The notes below the pieces were generated by a model, which was not told where the DNA came from, searched no databases, and saw only the letters and a list, made by a program, of their open reading frames with translations. This document shows positions 30,750 to 40,520 of a stretch of DNA of 64,000 nt, piece by piece (position 1 is the first letter of the stretch; every line of letters begins with the position of its first letter). The position numbers were made by a program, and so were the translations under genes. Origin of the DNA: Alkalibacillus haloalkaliphilus. GTDB taxonomy: Bacteria; Bacillota; Bacilli; Bacillales; Alkalibacillaceae. The stretch is from contig NZ_BJYA01000001.1 in the NCBI RefSeq assembly GCF_007991275.1, positions 62,001-126,000 on the forward strand. Direction: 5' to 3'.

Positions 30750-30777
30750 ATTATACACTGAATGAACATTCAGTCAA
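30750..30777 (-). promoter_or_regulatory. fadF promoter with FadR-type operator
   Basis: TTGACT (30772-30777), a 16-base spacer and TATAAT (30750-30755) on the minus strand. The perfect palindrome ACTGAATGTTCATTCAGT (30757-30774) fills the spacer and touches the -35 box. It resembles the B. subtilis FadR box, built on TGAATGA and TCATTCA half-sites. Confidence 0.75.
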
Positions 30778-30838
30778 TCATTTTTTGCATACATTACTTC
30801 GAATAAAAACATACTACCAAAGAAGGAGGACACGCACC

Positions 30839-32008
30839 ATGTGGGTCTTGATTGCCATCGCAGTTATTATCATTATATTTTTAATTACTAACCGTAAAGA
30901 ACAAGAAGAGGATCTACCTAACTACCCGTTAAGGCAAGCTGATATTACGTTTTTTTGGAATGGACGCGACTTGTTCGATCAATACTTCGAAGATATACGT
31001 AATGCTAAACAATTTATATGTATTAACTTCTTCATTATTAAAAAAGATCAATTTGGACAAGAATTTATACAGTTAATTAAAGAAAAAGCAGATGAAGGCG
31101 TGTCTGTTTACTTAATTGTTGACCGTATTGGCTCTAGAGCTCTTTCTAAAGATATTAGAAAAGATCTAAAACAGTCAGGTGTTCATTTTTCGTTCAGCAA
31201 TAAAATCTCTTTTAAGAATTTCTTTTACTCTGTCAATCACCGTAATCACCGTAAAATCACGATCATTGATGGAACCGCAGCATATATCGGTGGTTTTAAC
31301 GTTGGTAACCAATACGTCAACGCAAGTTCTAAGTTCTCTTTATGGCGGGATTACCATTTGAGGTTAACTGGGGGGATTGTAAAAGATGTTTTGGACTTAT
31401 TTAAACGAGATTGGGTTCGCAATAACGGAGTTCTACTTCCGGTATCAACTCAGTCAAACATAAAAGGGGCAAGCAAAACGCAATTACGACCGACTTCGCA
31501 TGGTTCTTTAGAAGGTAGCTTTTATGATTTGATTAACAGGGCTCAATCGCATATAAAAATCGGCTCCCCTTACTTCATTCCTAACGAAGCCTTAATTAGT
31601 TTATTAGAAGAGAAAGCTGAGCAAGGTGTACAGGTCGATGTTTTATACCCGCATGAATCAGATCATCCTTTTGTTAAAGAAGCTTCGATTCCTTACTTAA
31701 AAAGAATGGAACAGGCTGGGGCGAATGTTCATTTATTTAATAATGGATTCTATCATGCTAAGTTGTTATTAGTTGATGATTACGTGATCGATATAGGGAC
31801 GGCTAATTTTGATCGGAGAAGCATTTACCTTAATGATGAAGTGAACGTTTTACTATATGACGAAGAAGTGATTAAGCGGATTAATAGTTATTATGAGGAA
31901 GATGTAAAAGATTCTGTCGGATTATATAAAGAATGGCTTGAGCAGCCTAATCGGTTTGTTATGGCGATTAACAAAGCGATCGCTTATATTTTTAGACCGT
32001 TGCTTTGA
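30839..32008 (+). CDS. cls: Cardiolipin synthase (phospholipase D family)
   Basis: Joins two phosphatidylglycerols into cardiolipin at the membrane. The start is the ATG at 30839, after AAGGAGG, giving 389 residues. One N-terminal membrane span (about residues 2-18) is followed by two HKD motifs, HRKITIIDG and HAKLLLVDD, which form the phosphatidyl-transfer site. It is shorter than two-span Cls proteins, as in the YwjE/YwiE group. Transcribed divergently from fadF; the 180-base shared region holds the FadR site. Confidence 0.87.
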   Translation: MWVLIAIAVIIIIFLITNRKEQEEDLPNYPLRQADITFFWNGRDLFDQYFEDIRNAKQFICINFFIIKKDQFGQEFIQLIKEKADEGVSVYLIVDRIGSRALSKDIRKDLKQSGVHFSFSNKISFKNFFYSVNHRNHRKITIIDGTAAYIGGFNVGNQYVNASSKFSLWRDYHLRLTGGIVKDVLDLFKRDWVRNNGVLLPVSTQSNIKGASKTQLRPTSHGSLEGSFYDLINRAQSHIKIGSPYFIPNEALISLLEEKAEQGVQVDVLYPHESDHPFVKEASIPYLKRMEQAGANVHLFNNGFYHAKLLLVDDYVIDIGTANFDRRSIYLNDEVNVLLYDEEVIKRINSYYEEDVKDSVGLYKEWLEQPNRFVMAINKAIAYIFRPLL

Positions 32009-32057
32009 AACAATTAAGTTCTATGTTATTGCCTTAAAGGTAACGCTTAAACCTTCC

Positions 32058-32181
32058 GCAGTGGAAATACACTTCGCTTTCCATGGACACGGCCTCAACT
32101 TCCCAAAACTCACTGCCGTGTCGTTTTGGGTGATTTTCGGCTCGCGCTGTTCCCATTGGAGTCTTCGTGCATTTCCACTGC
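32058..32181 (+). repeat. Palindromic hairpin element, copy C
   Basis: GCAGTGGAAAT (32058-32068) pairs with ATTTCCACTGC (32171-32181). Inside, CGCTTTCC then CCATGG on the left face CCCATTGG then GGAGTC on the right, keeping the one-base bulge seen in the other copies although the stem sequence differs. It sits between the convergent ends of cls and argS. Confidence 0.8.
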
Positions 32182-32233
32182 TCAGCTATTTTATCCCCCC
32201 AAAGACTTTGAACGACTTACATTGAGCAATTAA

Positions 32234-32270
32234 AAAAGATGACCCCAAACAAGCCTTGGGGTCATCTTTT
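32234..32270. terminator. Bidirectional terminator between cls and argS
   Basis: AAAAGATGACCCCAA (32234-32248) and TTGGGGTCATCTTTT (32256-32270) pair perfectly with a 7-base loop and have T runs on both strands. Confidence 0.88.
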
Positions 32271-32324
32271 AGCTTTTATGTCTACCTCATCAAATACCGT
32301 TCATGAAGTAGCTAAGGTCTATCA

Positions 32325-33995
32325 TTACATTTTTTCAGGTGCGTGAACGCCAATTATGTTAAGTGCGTCTTGAAGAACGGTTCTCGTTGCTTTCATTAAG
32401 GCAATACGCGCTTTAGTTAATTCAACTTGTTCTAAGTCGATTACTTTTTCCGCATTGTAAAAGCTATGAAGGTCAGATGCTAAGTCAAATACATACTGCG
32501 GAATGCGGTGTGGCATCTTCTTCGTTGCCGCTTCAGAGATCACTTGCGGATAGTCACCTAATCGTTTTAATAAGTCAATTTCTTTCTCAGCTACTAACAA
32601 TGACACATCAGCATCTGCTTCAACGTCTACCCCTTTTTCTTCTGCTTGTTTTAGCATGCTACAAATACGTGCGTGTGCATACTGAACATAATAGACAGGG
32701 TTATCGTTAGATTCCGAACGTGCTAGATCCATATCGAAGTCTAAATGAGAGTCGTTTGAACGCATTATAAAGAAATAGCGTGTTGCATCAAGACCGACTT
32801 CTTCAATTAATTCTTTCATTGTTACAGCTTTACCTGTACGCTTACTCATTTTTACTTTTTCGCCGTTTTCGAATAAGTTAACCATTTGTGTAATTTTAAT
32901 ATCAAGTAGATCTTTAGAATTACCTAATGCTTGTATAGCGGCTTTCATACGTGTGACATAACCGTGGTGGTCAGCACCCCATATGTTAATTAAATGAGTG
33001 AAGCCGCGATTAATTTTGTTTTGATGATAGGCAATATCAGGCGTTAAATACGTATAAGAGCCGTCTTGTTTAATTAAGACACGGTCCTTGTCATCGCCGA
33101 ATTCAGTTGAACGGAACCAAACAGCGCCATCTTCTTCATACACATAACCTTTTTCACGTAATGAAGTAACCGCTTCTTCTACTTTACCTTCTTCATATAA
33201 TGACATTTCAGAGAACCATGAGTTAAAAGGCACTCGAAACGATTCTAAGTCTTGTTTAATTTGATGTAGCAAATGCTTTAAGCCGTGCTCTCTAAACCTT
33301 TTTAGACGTTCAGCTTCATCCATCTCGAAGAAATTTCTGCCGTGTGAATCAACTAAGCCTTTCGCTAAATCAATAATATCTTGGCCGCGATAACCGTCTT
33401 CTGGCATATCTTTCTCTTCACCAATCGCTTCAAAGTAACGGACTTCGATTGATTTGGCCAGGTTATCAATTTGGTTACCAGCATCATTGATGTAGTATTC
33501 TCTTTCAACACTGTAGCCAGCCTTCTCCATTACATTAGCTAACGTATCACCGTAAGCAGCACCACGTGCGTGGCCTAAGTGTAATGTACCAGTAGGGTTC
33601 GCCGAGACGAACTCAATTTGTACACGCTCATTTTGCCCAACATTAGACTGACCGTAATCTTCACCTTGGTCAAAAATTGTGTTGACGACATCTGTTAAGT
33701 AAGACGTGTCCATAAAGAAATTAATAAAGCCAGGACCCGCTATATCAACCGATTTAACAGAAGCTGCTTGTTGGTCGATTTGCTCTACGATCTCTTCGGC
33801 GATTTGACGCGGATTTTTCTTAGCGATTCGAGCTAACTGCATCGCCATATTCGTCGCATAATCACCGTGACTTTTATCTTTAGGCGTTTCTAATACGGCT
33901 TGTGGCATCTCCTCTTGACTAGCTAACTCTGCTTTTAATACAGCTTGTTCAATTGCTTCTTTTAATTGGCTTTCAACTTGTTCAACAACGTTCAC
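32325..33995 (-). CDS. argS: Arginyl-tRNA synthetase
   Basis: Charges tRNA-Arg with arginine. The start is taken as the GTG at 33995 ([15 protein letters not shown]), nine bases after GAGGAGG, giving 556 residues, the B. subtilis length; the upstream ATG at 34004 directly abuts that ribosome site and would overlap ywiB. Class I signature HLGHARG (HIGH) and KMSKRTG are visible, with the N-terminal additional domain (residues 1-100) and the C-terminal anticodon-binding DALR domain. It starts right after ywiB, so it is translated as a pair. Confidence 0.96.
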   Translation of the reverse strand: MNVVEQVESQLKEAIEQAVLKAELASQEEMPQAVLETPKDKSHGDYATNMAMQLARIAKKNPRQIAEEIVEQIDQQAASVKSVDIAGPGFINFFMDTSYLTDVVNTIFDQGEDYGQSNVGQNERVQIEFVSANPTGTLHLGHARGAAYGDTLANVMEKAGYSVEREYYINDAGNQIDNLAKSIEVRYFEAIGEEKDMPEDGYRGQDIIDLAKGLVDSHGRNFFEMDEAERLKRFREHGLKHLLHQIKQDLESFRVPFNSWFSEMSLYEEGKVEEAVTSLREKGYVYEEDGAVWFRSTEFGDDKDRVLIKQDGSYTYLTPDIAYHQNKINRGFTHLINIWGADHHGYVTRMKAAIQALGNSKDLLDIKITQMVNLFENGEKVKMSKRTGKAVTMKELIEEVGLDATRYFFIMRSNDSHLDFDMDLARSESNDNPVYYVQYAHARICSMLKQAEEKGVDVEADADVSLLVAEKEIDLLKRLGDYPQVISEAATKKMPHRIPQYVFDLASDLHSFYNAEKVIDLEQVELTKARIALMKATRTVLQDALNIIGVHAPEKM

Positions 33996-33996
33996 G

Positions 33997-34437
33997 TCAA
34001 GCATCCTCCTCTTTAAATTTCATTTCTAACGTATGTTCTCTCGGCTCGTCTTCGTTTAGAACGACTTCGTATTGTATAAAAATCTTACCCGAACGGTTTC
34101 CTTCACCTTTGTAATATTCCATTCTATTCGTACGTGTTTCCATGCGGAACTGACCGTACGGATGTCGATAAATACTTTCCGTATTCGCTCCAATGCGGAA
34201 GACTTGGTGCATCTTCACTGGACCTTCACGTTTGAGTGTAATTTTTTCACCAGTAATGATCACTGTCGTATGAACGACACCCACTTCTTCCATTTCTTCT
34301 TTATATTTAATTAGATGTAAACTTCCTCTTTGAATATATGAACCCTTTTCTTGTCGACTAATAACTTCTTCTGTTCCATTAGGGTCTTTAATTTCTGTAT
34401 CAACTGATATATCAACATTTAACACTTGGTTAGACAA
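33997..34437 (-). CDS. ywiB: DUF1934 / YwiB-family beta-barrel protein
   Basis: Small protein of about 146 residues predicted to form a lipocalin-like barrel of unknown function, recognised from its linkage to argS in Bacillus and from the pattern [18 protein letters not shown] and [12 protein letters not shown]. It is cytoplasmic with no signal peptide. Initiation appears to be at TTG (34437), ten bases after GTGAGG. Divergent from the penicillin-binding protein gene across a 200-base gap. Confidence 0.82.
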   Translation of the reverse strand: MSNQVLNVDISVDTEIKDPNGTEEVISRQEKGSYIQRGSLHLIKYKEEMEEVGVVHTTVIITGEKITLKREGPVKMHQVFRIGANTESIYRHPYGQFRMETRTNRMEYYKGEGNRSGKIFIQYEVVLNEDEPREHTLEMKFKEEDA

Positions 34438-34636
34438 TTCAAATCTGCCTCACTTTCATTTCCGAAACATTACGTATAACAAATTGTATTATAACGGAAT
34501 GAGAAATAAAAGAGAAGAACACGGAAAAGCACAAATATTTCACAGCCTGTACCTTTTGCAGGTGGTTATATGTTTAATTTCTTCCTAGTTATTCCATACT
34601 ATCTGTTAAGACTGCAAAAGACGGGAGACATCAAAC

Positions 34637-36595
34637 ATGAAGAAACTAATGAAACAGTTAATGGTTGTAAGCTTCTTTTCTGTCGTCTTCTTATTATCAA
34701 CTATAATTGTCATTTTTACATATATTTTATTCGAAGGTCCCCCTGAATTCGAAACCGCTGAAAATACAGTCGTGTATGACCAGTATGATGAGGTGGTTTC
34801 TGTCAATCACGGGGTCGAAAGTCGTTATTCAGTCTCCCTTGAGGACATTTCTCCTCATGTTATTGATGCTTTTATAGCAGCGGAAGATCAACACTTTCAT
34901 GAACACTACGGTTTTGACTTCAAACGAATCGTCGGTGCCGCTTATCACAACATTATGACACAACGGCGCAGCCAAGGGGCTAGCACGATCACACAACAAT
35001 ACGCTAGAAACGTTTTCCTAACACATAACAGAACGTGGGAACGAAAAATTCAAGAAGCATTAATCGCTTTAAGACTTGAAGTTTTTCAGTCAAAAGATGA
35101 GATATTAGAAGGGTATTTAAATACAATCTATTTCGGACATGGACAATATGGCATTGAAGCTGCTAGTCAGTTTTATTTCGATAAAACCGCTTCAGAATTG
35201 ACCGTTGCAGAATCCGCTTTATTAGCATCTGTGCCACGAGGTCCTTCATTGTATTCACCGATAAACAATTATGAACGTGCTGTTGAGAGGCAGCAATGGA
35301 TTTTAAGTAGAATGAGAGACACCGGTAAAATTGTAAACAGTGAATATCGAAGTGCTTTAGAAGAATCTTTAGCAATTGTAACAACGGTTGATGCTCAACA
35401 AGAGATTGGGGACTACTTCTTAGATTATGCGATGAGTGAAGCAGCTAACATTTTAGATGTAACAAGAGAGGAACTTGAGGCTGGTGGCTATCAAATTCAT
35501 ACAACCATCGACCCTGGAGCTCAAGCTATACTAGAAGAAAAGTCTATGGAAAGGTTACCTGAAGATGAGGAATATCAAGTAGGAGCTGTCACGCTTGATC
35601 ATCAAACAGGTCAAATTGTCGCTTTACACGGAGGGCGCAACTTCCATACGACACCTTATAATAGAGCTGTCCGAGCTGAACGAATGACTGGCTCAGCGTT
35701 TAAACCTTTCTTATACTATGCAGCACTAGTCTATGGGTACACGCCTTCGACGACGTTAGAGAGTACGTTTACTCAGTTTACTTTAGAAGATGGTTCAATT
35801 TATGATCCATCGAATTACAATAACCGTTATGCTGAACGTCCAGTCACATTAGCACAAGCGTTAGCCGTTTCTGATAACGTTTATGCTGTTAAAACAAATA
35901 TGTTTATGGGACCTGAAAATTTAGTAGAAGCTGCACAGTTATTCGGAATTGAGGATAACCTTGAGCCTAGATTGCCTTTAGCTTTAGGAACAACCTCTGT
36001 TTCTCCTTTTGATATGGCAAAATCTTATTCTCTAATTGCTAATAGTGGTTGGCAAGTTGAACCTTATATCATTGAGAAAATTGTAGACCGCAACGGAGAT
36101 ACAGTGTACCAACACCAAGCTAAAACACCTGAACGTGTATTAGATGAAAACTATTCGTTTGTGTTAAAACATATGATGACTGGGATGTTTGATGACCGTT
36201 TAAGTGACTATCTACGCGTAACAGGTGCTTCAATCAGTCACGCACTTGAACATGAGTATGCTGGTAAATCCGGAACAACTAAAAATGATGCATGGATGGT
36301 TGGGTTTAGCCCTAACTATACAACTGCGGTATGGACAGGATTTGATGACCATAGACTTCTTGAAACAACACAAGAAAAACAAGCTGCTAAACAAATTTGG
36401 GGCGACTATATGAGTGAACTTCACGAAGGGCTTACTGTTGAGACATTCAAAATTCCATCAGGTGTCACTGGAGTTTATGTAGACCCTATGACAGGTGCTC
36501 TAAACGGGCCGGCTTGTGAAGATCGATCTCGCCTAACGTATTATATAAGAGGAACAGAACCGACAGAAACTTGTGAAGAGGTCGAAGTAGAATAA
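34637..36595 (+). CDS. pbpG: Class A penicillin-binding protein (PbpG-like)
   Basis: Bifunctional peptidoglycan polymerase and crosslinker. The 652 residues comprise a short cytoplasmic tail, one membrane span (about 8-32), a GT51 glycosyltransferase domain with the catalytic glutamate in AAEDQHFHEH (Glu83) and RSQGASTITQQ (about 111-121), and a transpeptidase domain with SxxK at Ser353 (TGSAFKPF), SDN at 412-414 and KSGTT at 543-547. In B. subtilis the argS/ywiB area also contains pbpG, whose product acts in spore cortex or germ-cell wall synthesis. Terminator follows. Confidence 0.9.
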   Translation: MKKLMKQLMVVSFFSVVFLLSTIIVIFTYILFEGPPEFETAENTVVYDQYDEVVSVNHGVESRYSVSLEDISPHVIDAFIAAEDQHFHEHYGFDFKRIVGAAYHNIMTQRRSQGASTITQQYARNVFLTHNRTWERKIQEALIALRLEVFQSKDEILEGYLNTIYFGHGQYGIEAASQFYFDKTASELTVAESALLASVPRGPSLYSPINNYERAVERQQWILSRMRDTGKIVNSEYRSALEESLAIVTTVDAQQEIGDYFLDYAMSEAANILDVTREELEAGGYQIHTTIDPGAQAILEEKSMERLPEDEEYQVGAVTLDHQTGQIVALHGGRNFHTTPYNRAVRAERMTGSAFKPFLYYAALVYGYTPSTTLESTFTQFTLEDGSIYDPSNYNNRYAERPVTLAQALAVSDNVYAVKTNMFMGPENLVEAAQLFGIEDNLEPRLPLALGTTSVSPFDMAKSYSLIANSGWQVEPYIIEKIVDRNGDTVYQHQAKTPERVLDENYSFVLKHMMTGMFDDRLSDYLRVTGASISHALEHEYAGKSGTTKNDAWMVGFSPNYTTAVWTGFDDHRLLETTQEKQAAKQIWGDYMSELHEGLTVETFKIPSGVTGVYVDPMTGALNGPACEDRSRLTYYIRGTEPTETCEEVEVE

Positions 36596-36607
36596 TGCAT
36601 AAAAAAA

Positions 36608-36633
36608 CAGGGTTAGCGAAGAAGCTAACCCTG
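36608..36633 (+). terminator. Terminator after pbpG
   Basis: CAGGGTTAGC and GCTAACCCTG pair around GAAGAA and run into CTTTTTTG. Confidence 0.9.
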
Positions 36634-36746
36634 CTTTTTTGTCCTAATAAACATGATGTTTTAACCCCATGTTTAGTTTTTATTTTACAAAGAAATAGTA
36701 AAAAGTACAATCATAAGTTTAACTGTTCACAATTCAGACAAAAAAA

Positions 36747-37271
36747 TTATTTCAGAACGTCTTTTAACTCATCTGTTGATAACTCCCAATATTGCTCATT
36801 AAAGTCTTTTAAGAAGTCTCTTAATAACGCTTTGGAGTGATCATCCATATGTTCTAATATAATTTTTCCTTTTAACGATTTATCCATACGATTAACGTGT
36901 TCTGCTAAAACTTTGTAACCACGACGCGCTTCACGATCAACTTCTAAATAACAAGCCGCAACGCCGTAGTAATAAGGTCCGTGTTCGCCACGTTCAACGG
37001 TGACCCACACAATCCAATATGGTTTACCATTTGGAACTTCTTCTTGATCGGTTACGAACTTAATGCGCTTTTCCACTTCACTACGTGCGTGCATCGCTCC
37101 CATATCAACCCATACGCGGTCTTCGTTTGGATCAACGATAAGAGGTGACATATTTTCTAAACTAAATGCGCCACCACCACTATAACCTGGGTGACCATCT
37201 ATAGGATCGTCTTTCATAATTGTAAATTTGTTACTACTTTTCTTCTCTTGATTGTTTTCATCAGCCATCAT
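36747..37271 (-). CDS. ywhD: YwhD-family protein
   Basis: A 174-residue Bacillales protein of unknown function, recognised from the pattern KFTIMKDDPIDGHPGYGGG-like start, LENMSPLIVDP and the ERGEHGPYYYGVAACYLEVD segment, and from linkage to pbpG. It has no signal peptide or membrane span. Start at the ATG (37271) after GGAGGCG. Convergent with pbpG. Confidence 0.75.
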   Translation of the reverse strand: MMADENNQEKKSSNKFTIMKDDPIDGHPGYSGGGAFSLENMSPLIVDPNEDRVWVDMGAMHARSEVEKRIKFVTDQEEVPNGKPYWIVWVTVERGEHGPYYYGVAACYLEVDREARRGYKVLAEHVNRMDKSLKGKIILEHMDDHSKALLRDFLKDFNEQYWELSTDELKDVLK

Positions 37272-37336
37272 TCACGCCTCCTTCAGTCAACTTCATTATT
37301 ATTGTGCCATATTACTGTTTTTATTAAAAGTAATGA

Positions 37337-37759
37337 CTATGAAAACAAGCCGCTAAAGAAGTTAGCAATACCACTGAAGAAATTGCCAATGGCGCTAAAG
37401 AAGCCGCCACCTTCATCGATCTCAAAGTTTTCATCTAAATAGTCTAGCACATCCTCTGAATAAGTAAGCCCGACGACGCGTTCACTTGAGAAAAATTCAT
37501 ACAATTCATTAGCAATTCGATCGTCTATTTGTCTGTTCAATTGTTCGCGCTCTGATTGATTATCTGTAAAAAAGGCATCCAATATGTATGAAATATATGG
37601 TAGTTCAAGATGTTCAAAATCGTCTTGTGCTGGGTACCACTCATTTTCTATTGAAAGACGATATTGGTCTTCTTGAGTCTGTTCATCAGCACTAACTACA
37701 ATAGGTAGTAACATAATTAAGGCGATACTTAGTATTAATCCTTTACTTATTAATCTCAT
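37337..37759 (-). CDS. Small secreted protein of unknown function
   Basis: A 140-residue protein with a clear Sec signal peptide (LILSIALIMLLPIVVSADE, cleavage after about residue 24). The middle is rich in charged and aromatic residues. The C-terminus is a striking near-repeat of FFSGIANFFSGLFS type (last 25 residues), amphipathic and Phe/Gly-rich, which could insert in a membrane or pack against a partner. No family is recognised. Monocistronic, with an AAGGGG site before the ATG. Confidence 0.65.
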   Translation of the reverse strand: MRLISKGLILSIALIMLLPIVVSADEQTQEDQYRLSIENEWYPAQDDFEHLELPYISYILDAFFTDNQSEREQLNRQIDDRIANELYEFFSSERVVGLTYSEDVLDYLDENFEIDEGGGFFSAIGNFFSGIANFFSGLFS

Positions 37760-37860
37760 TAATTTTAACCCCTTATGATTTATATATAGTTTTATATTAA
37801 AACAATAGCTTGACTCAATAAATAAATTTGCTCAAATGTTTTAAAAATCTTCATAACTAA

Positions 37861-37930
37861 GAGGCTGGGACAAAACAAGTTTTTAATACACAAAACCCGA
37901 ACGAAATCGTTTTTGACTTCGTTCGGGTTT
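37861..37930 (+). repeat. GAGGCTGGGACA-type repeat with terminator hairpin
   Basis: GAGGCTGGGACAAAAC (37861-37876), a sequence seen repeatedly between genes of Staphylococcus, Listeria and Bacillus relatives, is followed by AAACCCGAACGAA (37893-37905) pairing with TTCGTTCGGGTTT (37918-37930). It directly precedes copy D of the hairpin element. Confidence 0.7.
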
Positions 37931-37948
37931 ATCTTTTAGCCCCGCTCC

Positions 37949-38053
37949 ATCAAAATGCTTCGCTTTCCGTGGGCGGCTGATGAGCCTCCTCGTGCTACGC
38001 ACTGCGGGGTCTCACCCTGGCCTTTGCTCCCACAGGAGTCTACGCATTTTGAT
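37949..38053 (+). repeat. Palindromic hairpin element, copy D
   Basis: ATCAAAATG (37949-37957) and CATTTTGAT (38045-38053) form the arms; CGCTTTCC then CCGTGGG on the left oppose CCCACAGG then GGAGTC on the right. At about 105 bases it is the shortest copy, with a reduced apical part. Confidence 0.8.
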
Positions 38054-38165
38054 TCCGCTAAGTATGTGTTCGTTCAGCTAACACAAGTTGACTATGAATC
38101 ATATTTTTAATAACTTTTGATTTGTCCTTTTTGGAACCAACACATTTAATTAAACCCTAACTAAT

Positions 38166-38203
38166 AATTAAAGCCTACCCCTTTTTTGGAGTAGGCTTTA
38201 ATT
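38166..38203 (-). terminator. Terminator after ywdK
   Basis: AATTAAAGCCTAC (38166-38178) and GTAGGCTTTAATT (38191-38203) pair perfectly, about ten bases past the stop codon. Confidence 0.8.
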
Positions 38204-38213
38204 GGGCATAATT

Positions 38214-38585
38214 TTAAACAACCATTTTAGAAATTCCGTATGCTAATACGATCCAACCGATTAGGAATGCTAGGCCTCCGATTGGTGTAATCATAGCGAA
38301 GAATTTCGTACCTGTTACTGAATAAATATATAAACTACCTGAGAAGATGAGAATTCCGACTAAGAATACCCAACCTGACGTTTGAAAAATGGCTAATTCA
38401 GTTTTGAGCATTAAAATCGATGCTATAAAAATAGCCATCGTGTGAAACATTTGGTATTGCACGGCTTTCTCCCAAGTTTGCAGCATTTTTTCGCTCACTC
38501 GGTTTTCTAATCCGTGTGCTCCAAACGCTCCTAATGCAACTGTAATAAAACCACTAATTGCCCCAATCATTAACAAGATCTTCAT
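38214..38585 (-). CDS. ywdK: DUF423 membrane protein (YwdK-like)
   Basis: A 123-residue integral membrane protein with four predicted spans. The first contains ITVALGAFGAHGL, the family hallmark, and the last GLAFLIGWIVLAYG. Its biochemical role is unknown. It follows the ywdI-like gene by 27 bases in the same direction, and both have counterparts in the ywd region of B. subtilis. Confidence 0.85.
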   Translation of the reverse strand: MKILLMIGAISGFITVALGAFGAHGLENRVSEKMLQTWEKAVQYQMFHTMAIFIASILMLKTELAIFQTSGWVFLVGILIFSGSLYIYSVTGTKFFAMITPIGGLAFLIGWIVLAYGISKMVV

Positions 38586-38612
38586 CTTTACCGCTCCTCT
38601 TGTTCGTTTAAA

Positions 38613-38945
38613 TTAAAAATCGAATAATGAATCGCCGTTTGCATCTTCTTCTTTCAACCTCTTTTGTTCATTGAAGCTCGGTTTGTTTTTCTCAATTCCC
38701 ATCATTTTAGCTTCAATGTCAGAGACTTCTGGTTGATCTTTCTTTTGTGTTACAAACTGAGATGTCACAACGGAATCCGATTTCGCTTGCGTAGTATGAC
38801 TTTCATCATCTGATGCCAATACGACATCAGCTAACGAACGGATTGCATACATTTTAGCACGGATGTCTGATTGAGATGAAGTTGGGTCAATCGATTGTAA
38901 TTCATTTTTCATCTTTTCGACGATCGCTTCATAAGAAATTGTCAT
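38613..38945 (-). CDS. ywdI: DUF5327 / YwdI-like protein
   Basis: A 110-residue soluble protein. The N-terminal 40 residues form a helical region (SYEAIVEKMKNELQSID, then RAKMYAIRSLADVVL) matching the Bacillales YwdI pattern; the rest is polar and low in complexity, ending in EDANGDSLFDF. Function unknown. Name from context and N-terminal pattern, recalled and not searched. Confidence 0.65.
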   Translation of the reverse strand: MTISYEAIVEKMKNELQSIDPTSSQSDIRAKMYAIRSLADVVLASDDESHTTQAKSDSVVTSQFVTQKKDQPEVSDIEAKMMGIEKNKPSFNEQKRLKEEDANGDSLFDF

Positions 38946-38993
38946 TTAAATCACCTAATCTACTAAGTTTCTAAATGGATTATACCACAATTT

Positions 38994-40343
38994 TTAAATG
39001 TCGAATAACGAGATGAATAAGATAACAACCATTACGACTGGTACTAAGAAGCGAACAATGTTGTACCAAACCTTCTGTAATATAGGTGATTCAATCTCAC
39101 TGTTTTTAACTGCTTGTTCGCGGTTTAAATACCAACCAACGAAGATCGCCATGAGCAATCCACCTAACGGTAAAATAACGTTTGCTGTAATATTGTCCAT
39201 CATATCTAGAATGTTATTGCCATTGATTTGAATATGACTCCATACACCGAAACCTAATGAAGCTGTGATTCCTAAGACGAAAATGATTGATCCCATAGTT
39301 AATGTCGCCGCTTTACGAGTTAAACCTAAAGTACGGTGAACGTAAGCCACTGGTAATTCTAATAGCGATAACGCTGATGAGAATGCTGCCATCGTTAATA
39401 GTACGAAAAATACAATTCCGACAATGTGGCCTGCTGGCATTCCTTCAAAAATACTCGGTAAAATGATAAATACTAGAGGTGGACCTGAATCAGGTTCAAC
39501 TCCGTAACTAAATACAGCTGTAAAGATCATCACACCAGCAATTAAAGCGAAAACGGTATCCATTAAACCAATTCCAACTGTTGCTGCTGGCAAACGGTCT
39601 TTAGCTTTTAAGTAACTGCTGTATGTCAACATACCGCAAATACCGATACTTAATGAGAAGAATGCTTGTCCTAATGCCATAAAGTAAACAGAAGGCTCTG
39701 CTAACATTGACCAATCAGGAGTAAATAAGAATACTAAACCTTCACTCGCTCCATCTAACGTTAAACCGTAAGCAGCCATAAATATTAGTAAAATAGCTAA
39801 TGCAGGCATAAGAACGTTGTTAGCTTTCTCAATACCTTTTTTAATACCTCTCATAACGATTAAAATCGTTAGTCCTAAAAATAGTGCTTGCCAGAACAAT
39901 GGTGCTACTGGATTACTCGTCCATGCTTCAAACGCAGCTCCGAAACCACCGTCTGGTTCAGTCCAATAAGCTCCTGTTACATATTGATATAAATAAAATA
40001 AAGTCCAACCAGAAACAACACTATAGAAGCTTAATATTAAAATACCACCAATCACACCCATTAAACCCGTAAGGTGCCATTTCGTATTCGGTGCTAAACG
40101 TTTAAAGGAACCGACTGCGTCCATTTGTCCTGCTTTTCCTATACTAAATTCCGTTAAGAGTAACGGTATACCGATTATAAGAACAAAAAACAAATATATT
40201 AATAGAAATGTCGCTCCTCCACTTTCACCTGCAACGTAAGAGAAACGCCATATGTTACCTAACCCAACTGCTGATCCCATGGCAGCTAACATGAAACCGA
40301 ATCTTGTTTTCCATTGATCGTGGCCTATTCCTGATCCACTCAT
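38994..40343 (-). CDS. Sodium-dependent neurotransmitter-symporter-family transporter
   Basis: Na+-coupled amino acid transporter of the NSS/SNF family with about 11-12 spans in 449 residues. The first span region WKTRFGFMLAAMGSAVGLGNIWRF-type motif (here split around GSAVGLGNIWRFSYV) holds the unwound sodium and substrate site. Start at the ATG 40343 (MSGSGIGHDQW), eight bases after GGAG; a GTG nine bases earlier overlaps the ribosome site. Substrate cannot be read; MhsT-like hydrophobic amino acids are possible. Monocistronic. Confidence 0.88.
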   Translation of the reverse strand: MSGSGIGHDQWKTRFGFMLAAMGSAVGLGNIWRFSYVAGESGGATFLLIYLFFVLIIGIPLLLTEFSIGKAGQMDAVGSFKRLAPNTKWHLTGLMGVIGGILILSFYSVVSGWTLFYLYQYVTGAYWTEPDGGFGAAFEAWTSNPVAPLFWQALFLGLTILIVMRGIKKGIEKANNVLMPALAILLIFMAAYGLTLDGASEGLVFLFTPDWSMLAEPSVYFMALGQAFFSLSIGICGMLTYSSYLKAKDRLPAATVGIGLMDTVFALIAGVMIFTAVFSYGVEPDSGPPLVFIILPSIFEGMPAGHIVGIVFFVLLTMAAFSSALSLLELPVAYVHRTLGLTRKAATLTMGSIIFVLGITASLGFGVWSHIQINGNNILDMMDNITANVILPLGGLLMAIFVGWYLNREQAVKNSEIESPILQKVWYNIVRFLVPVVMVVILFISLFDI

Positions 40344-40488
40344 GATGTTCACTCCTTTTTAATTTATAATGACTAAACTTAACATATGTGAAACTATTTT
40401 TGAACCTTTAATTCTATTAAATTTTATCACATAACCCCTTTTTAGTGTCAACGCTTTAAATTGATAAAATATATCAAATAAAAATAAG

Positions 40489-40510
40489 ACACTGCTAAAA
40501 GGCAGTGTAC
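40489..40510 (-). terminator. Terminator after the 45-residue ORF
   Basis: ACACTGCC and AGCAGTGT (with TTTT loop) pair on the minus strand, followed by CTTATTTTTAT. Confidence 0.65.
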
Positions 40511-40520
40511 GGTGTTCATC

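Noticed and set aside
40380..40500. T-box or amino-acid riboswitch before the NSS transporter
   Set aside because: No TGGNACCGCG-type sequence or recognisable aptamer was seen in the leader.
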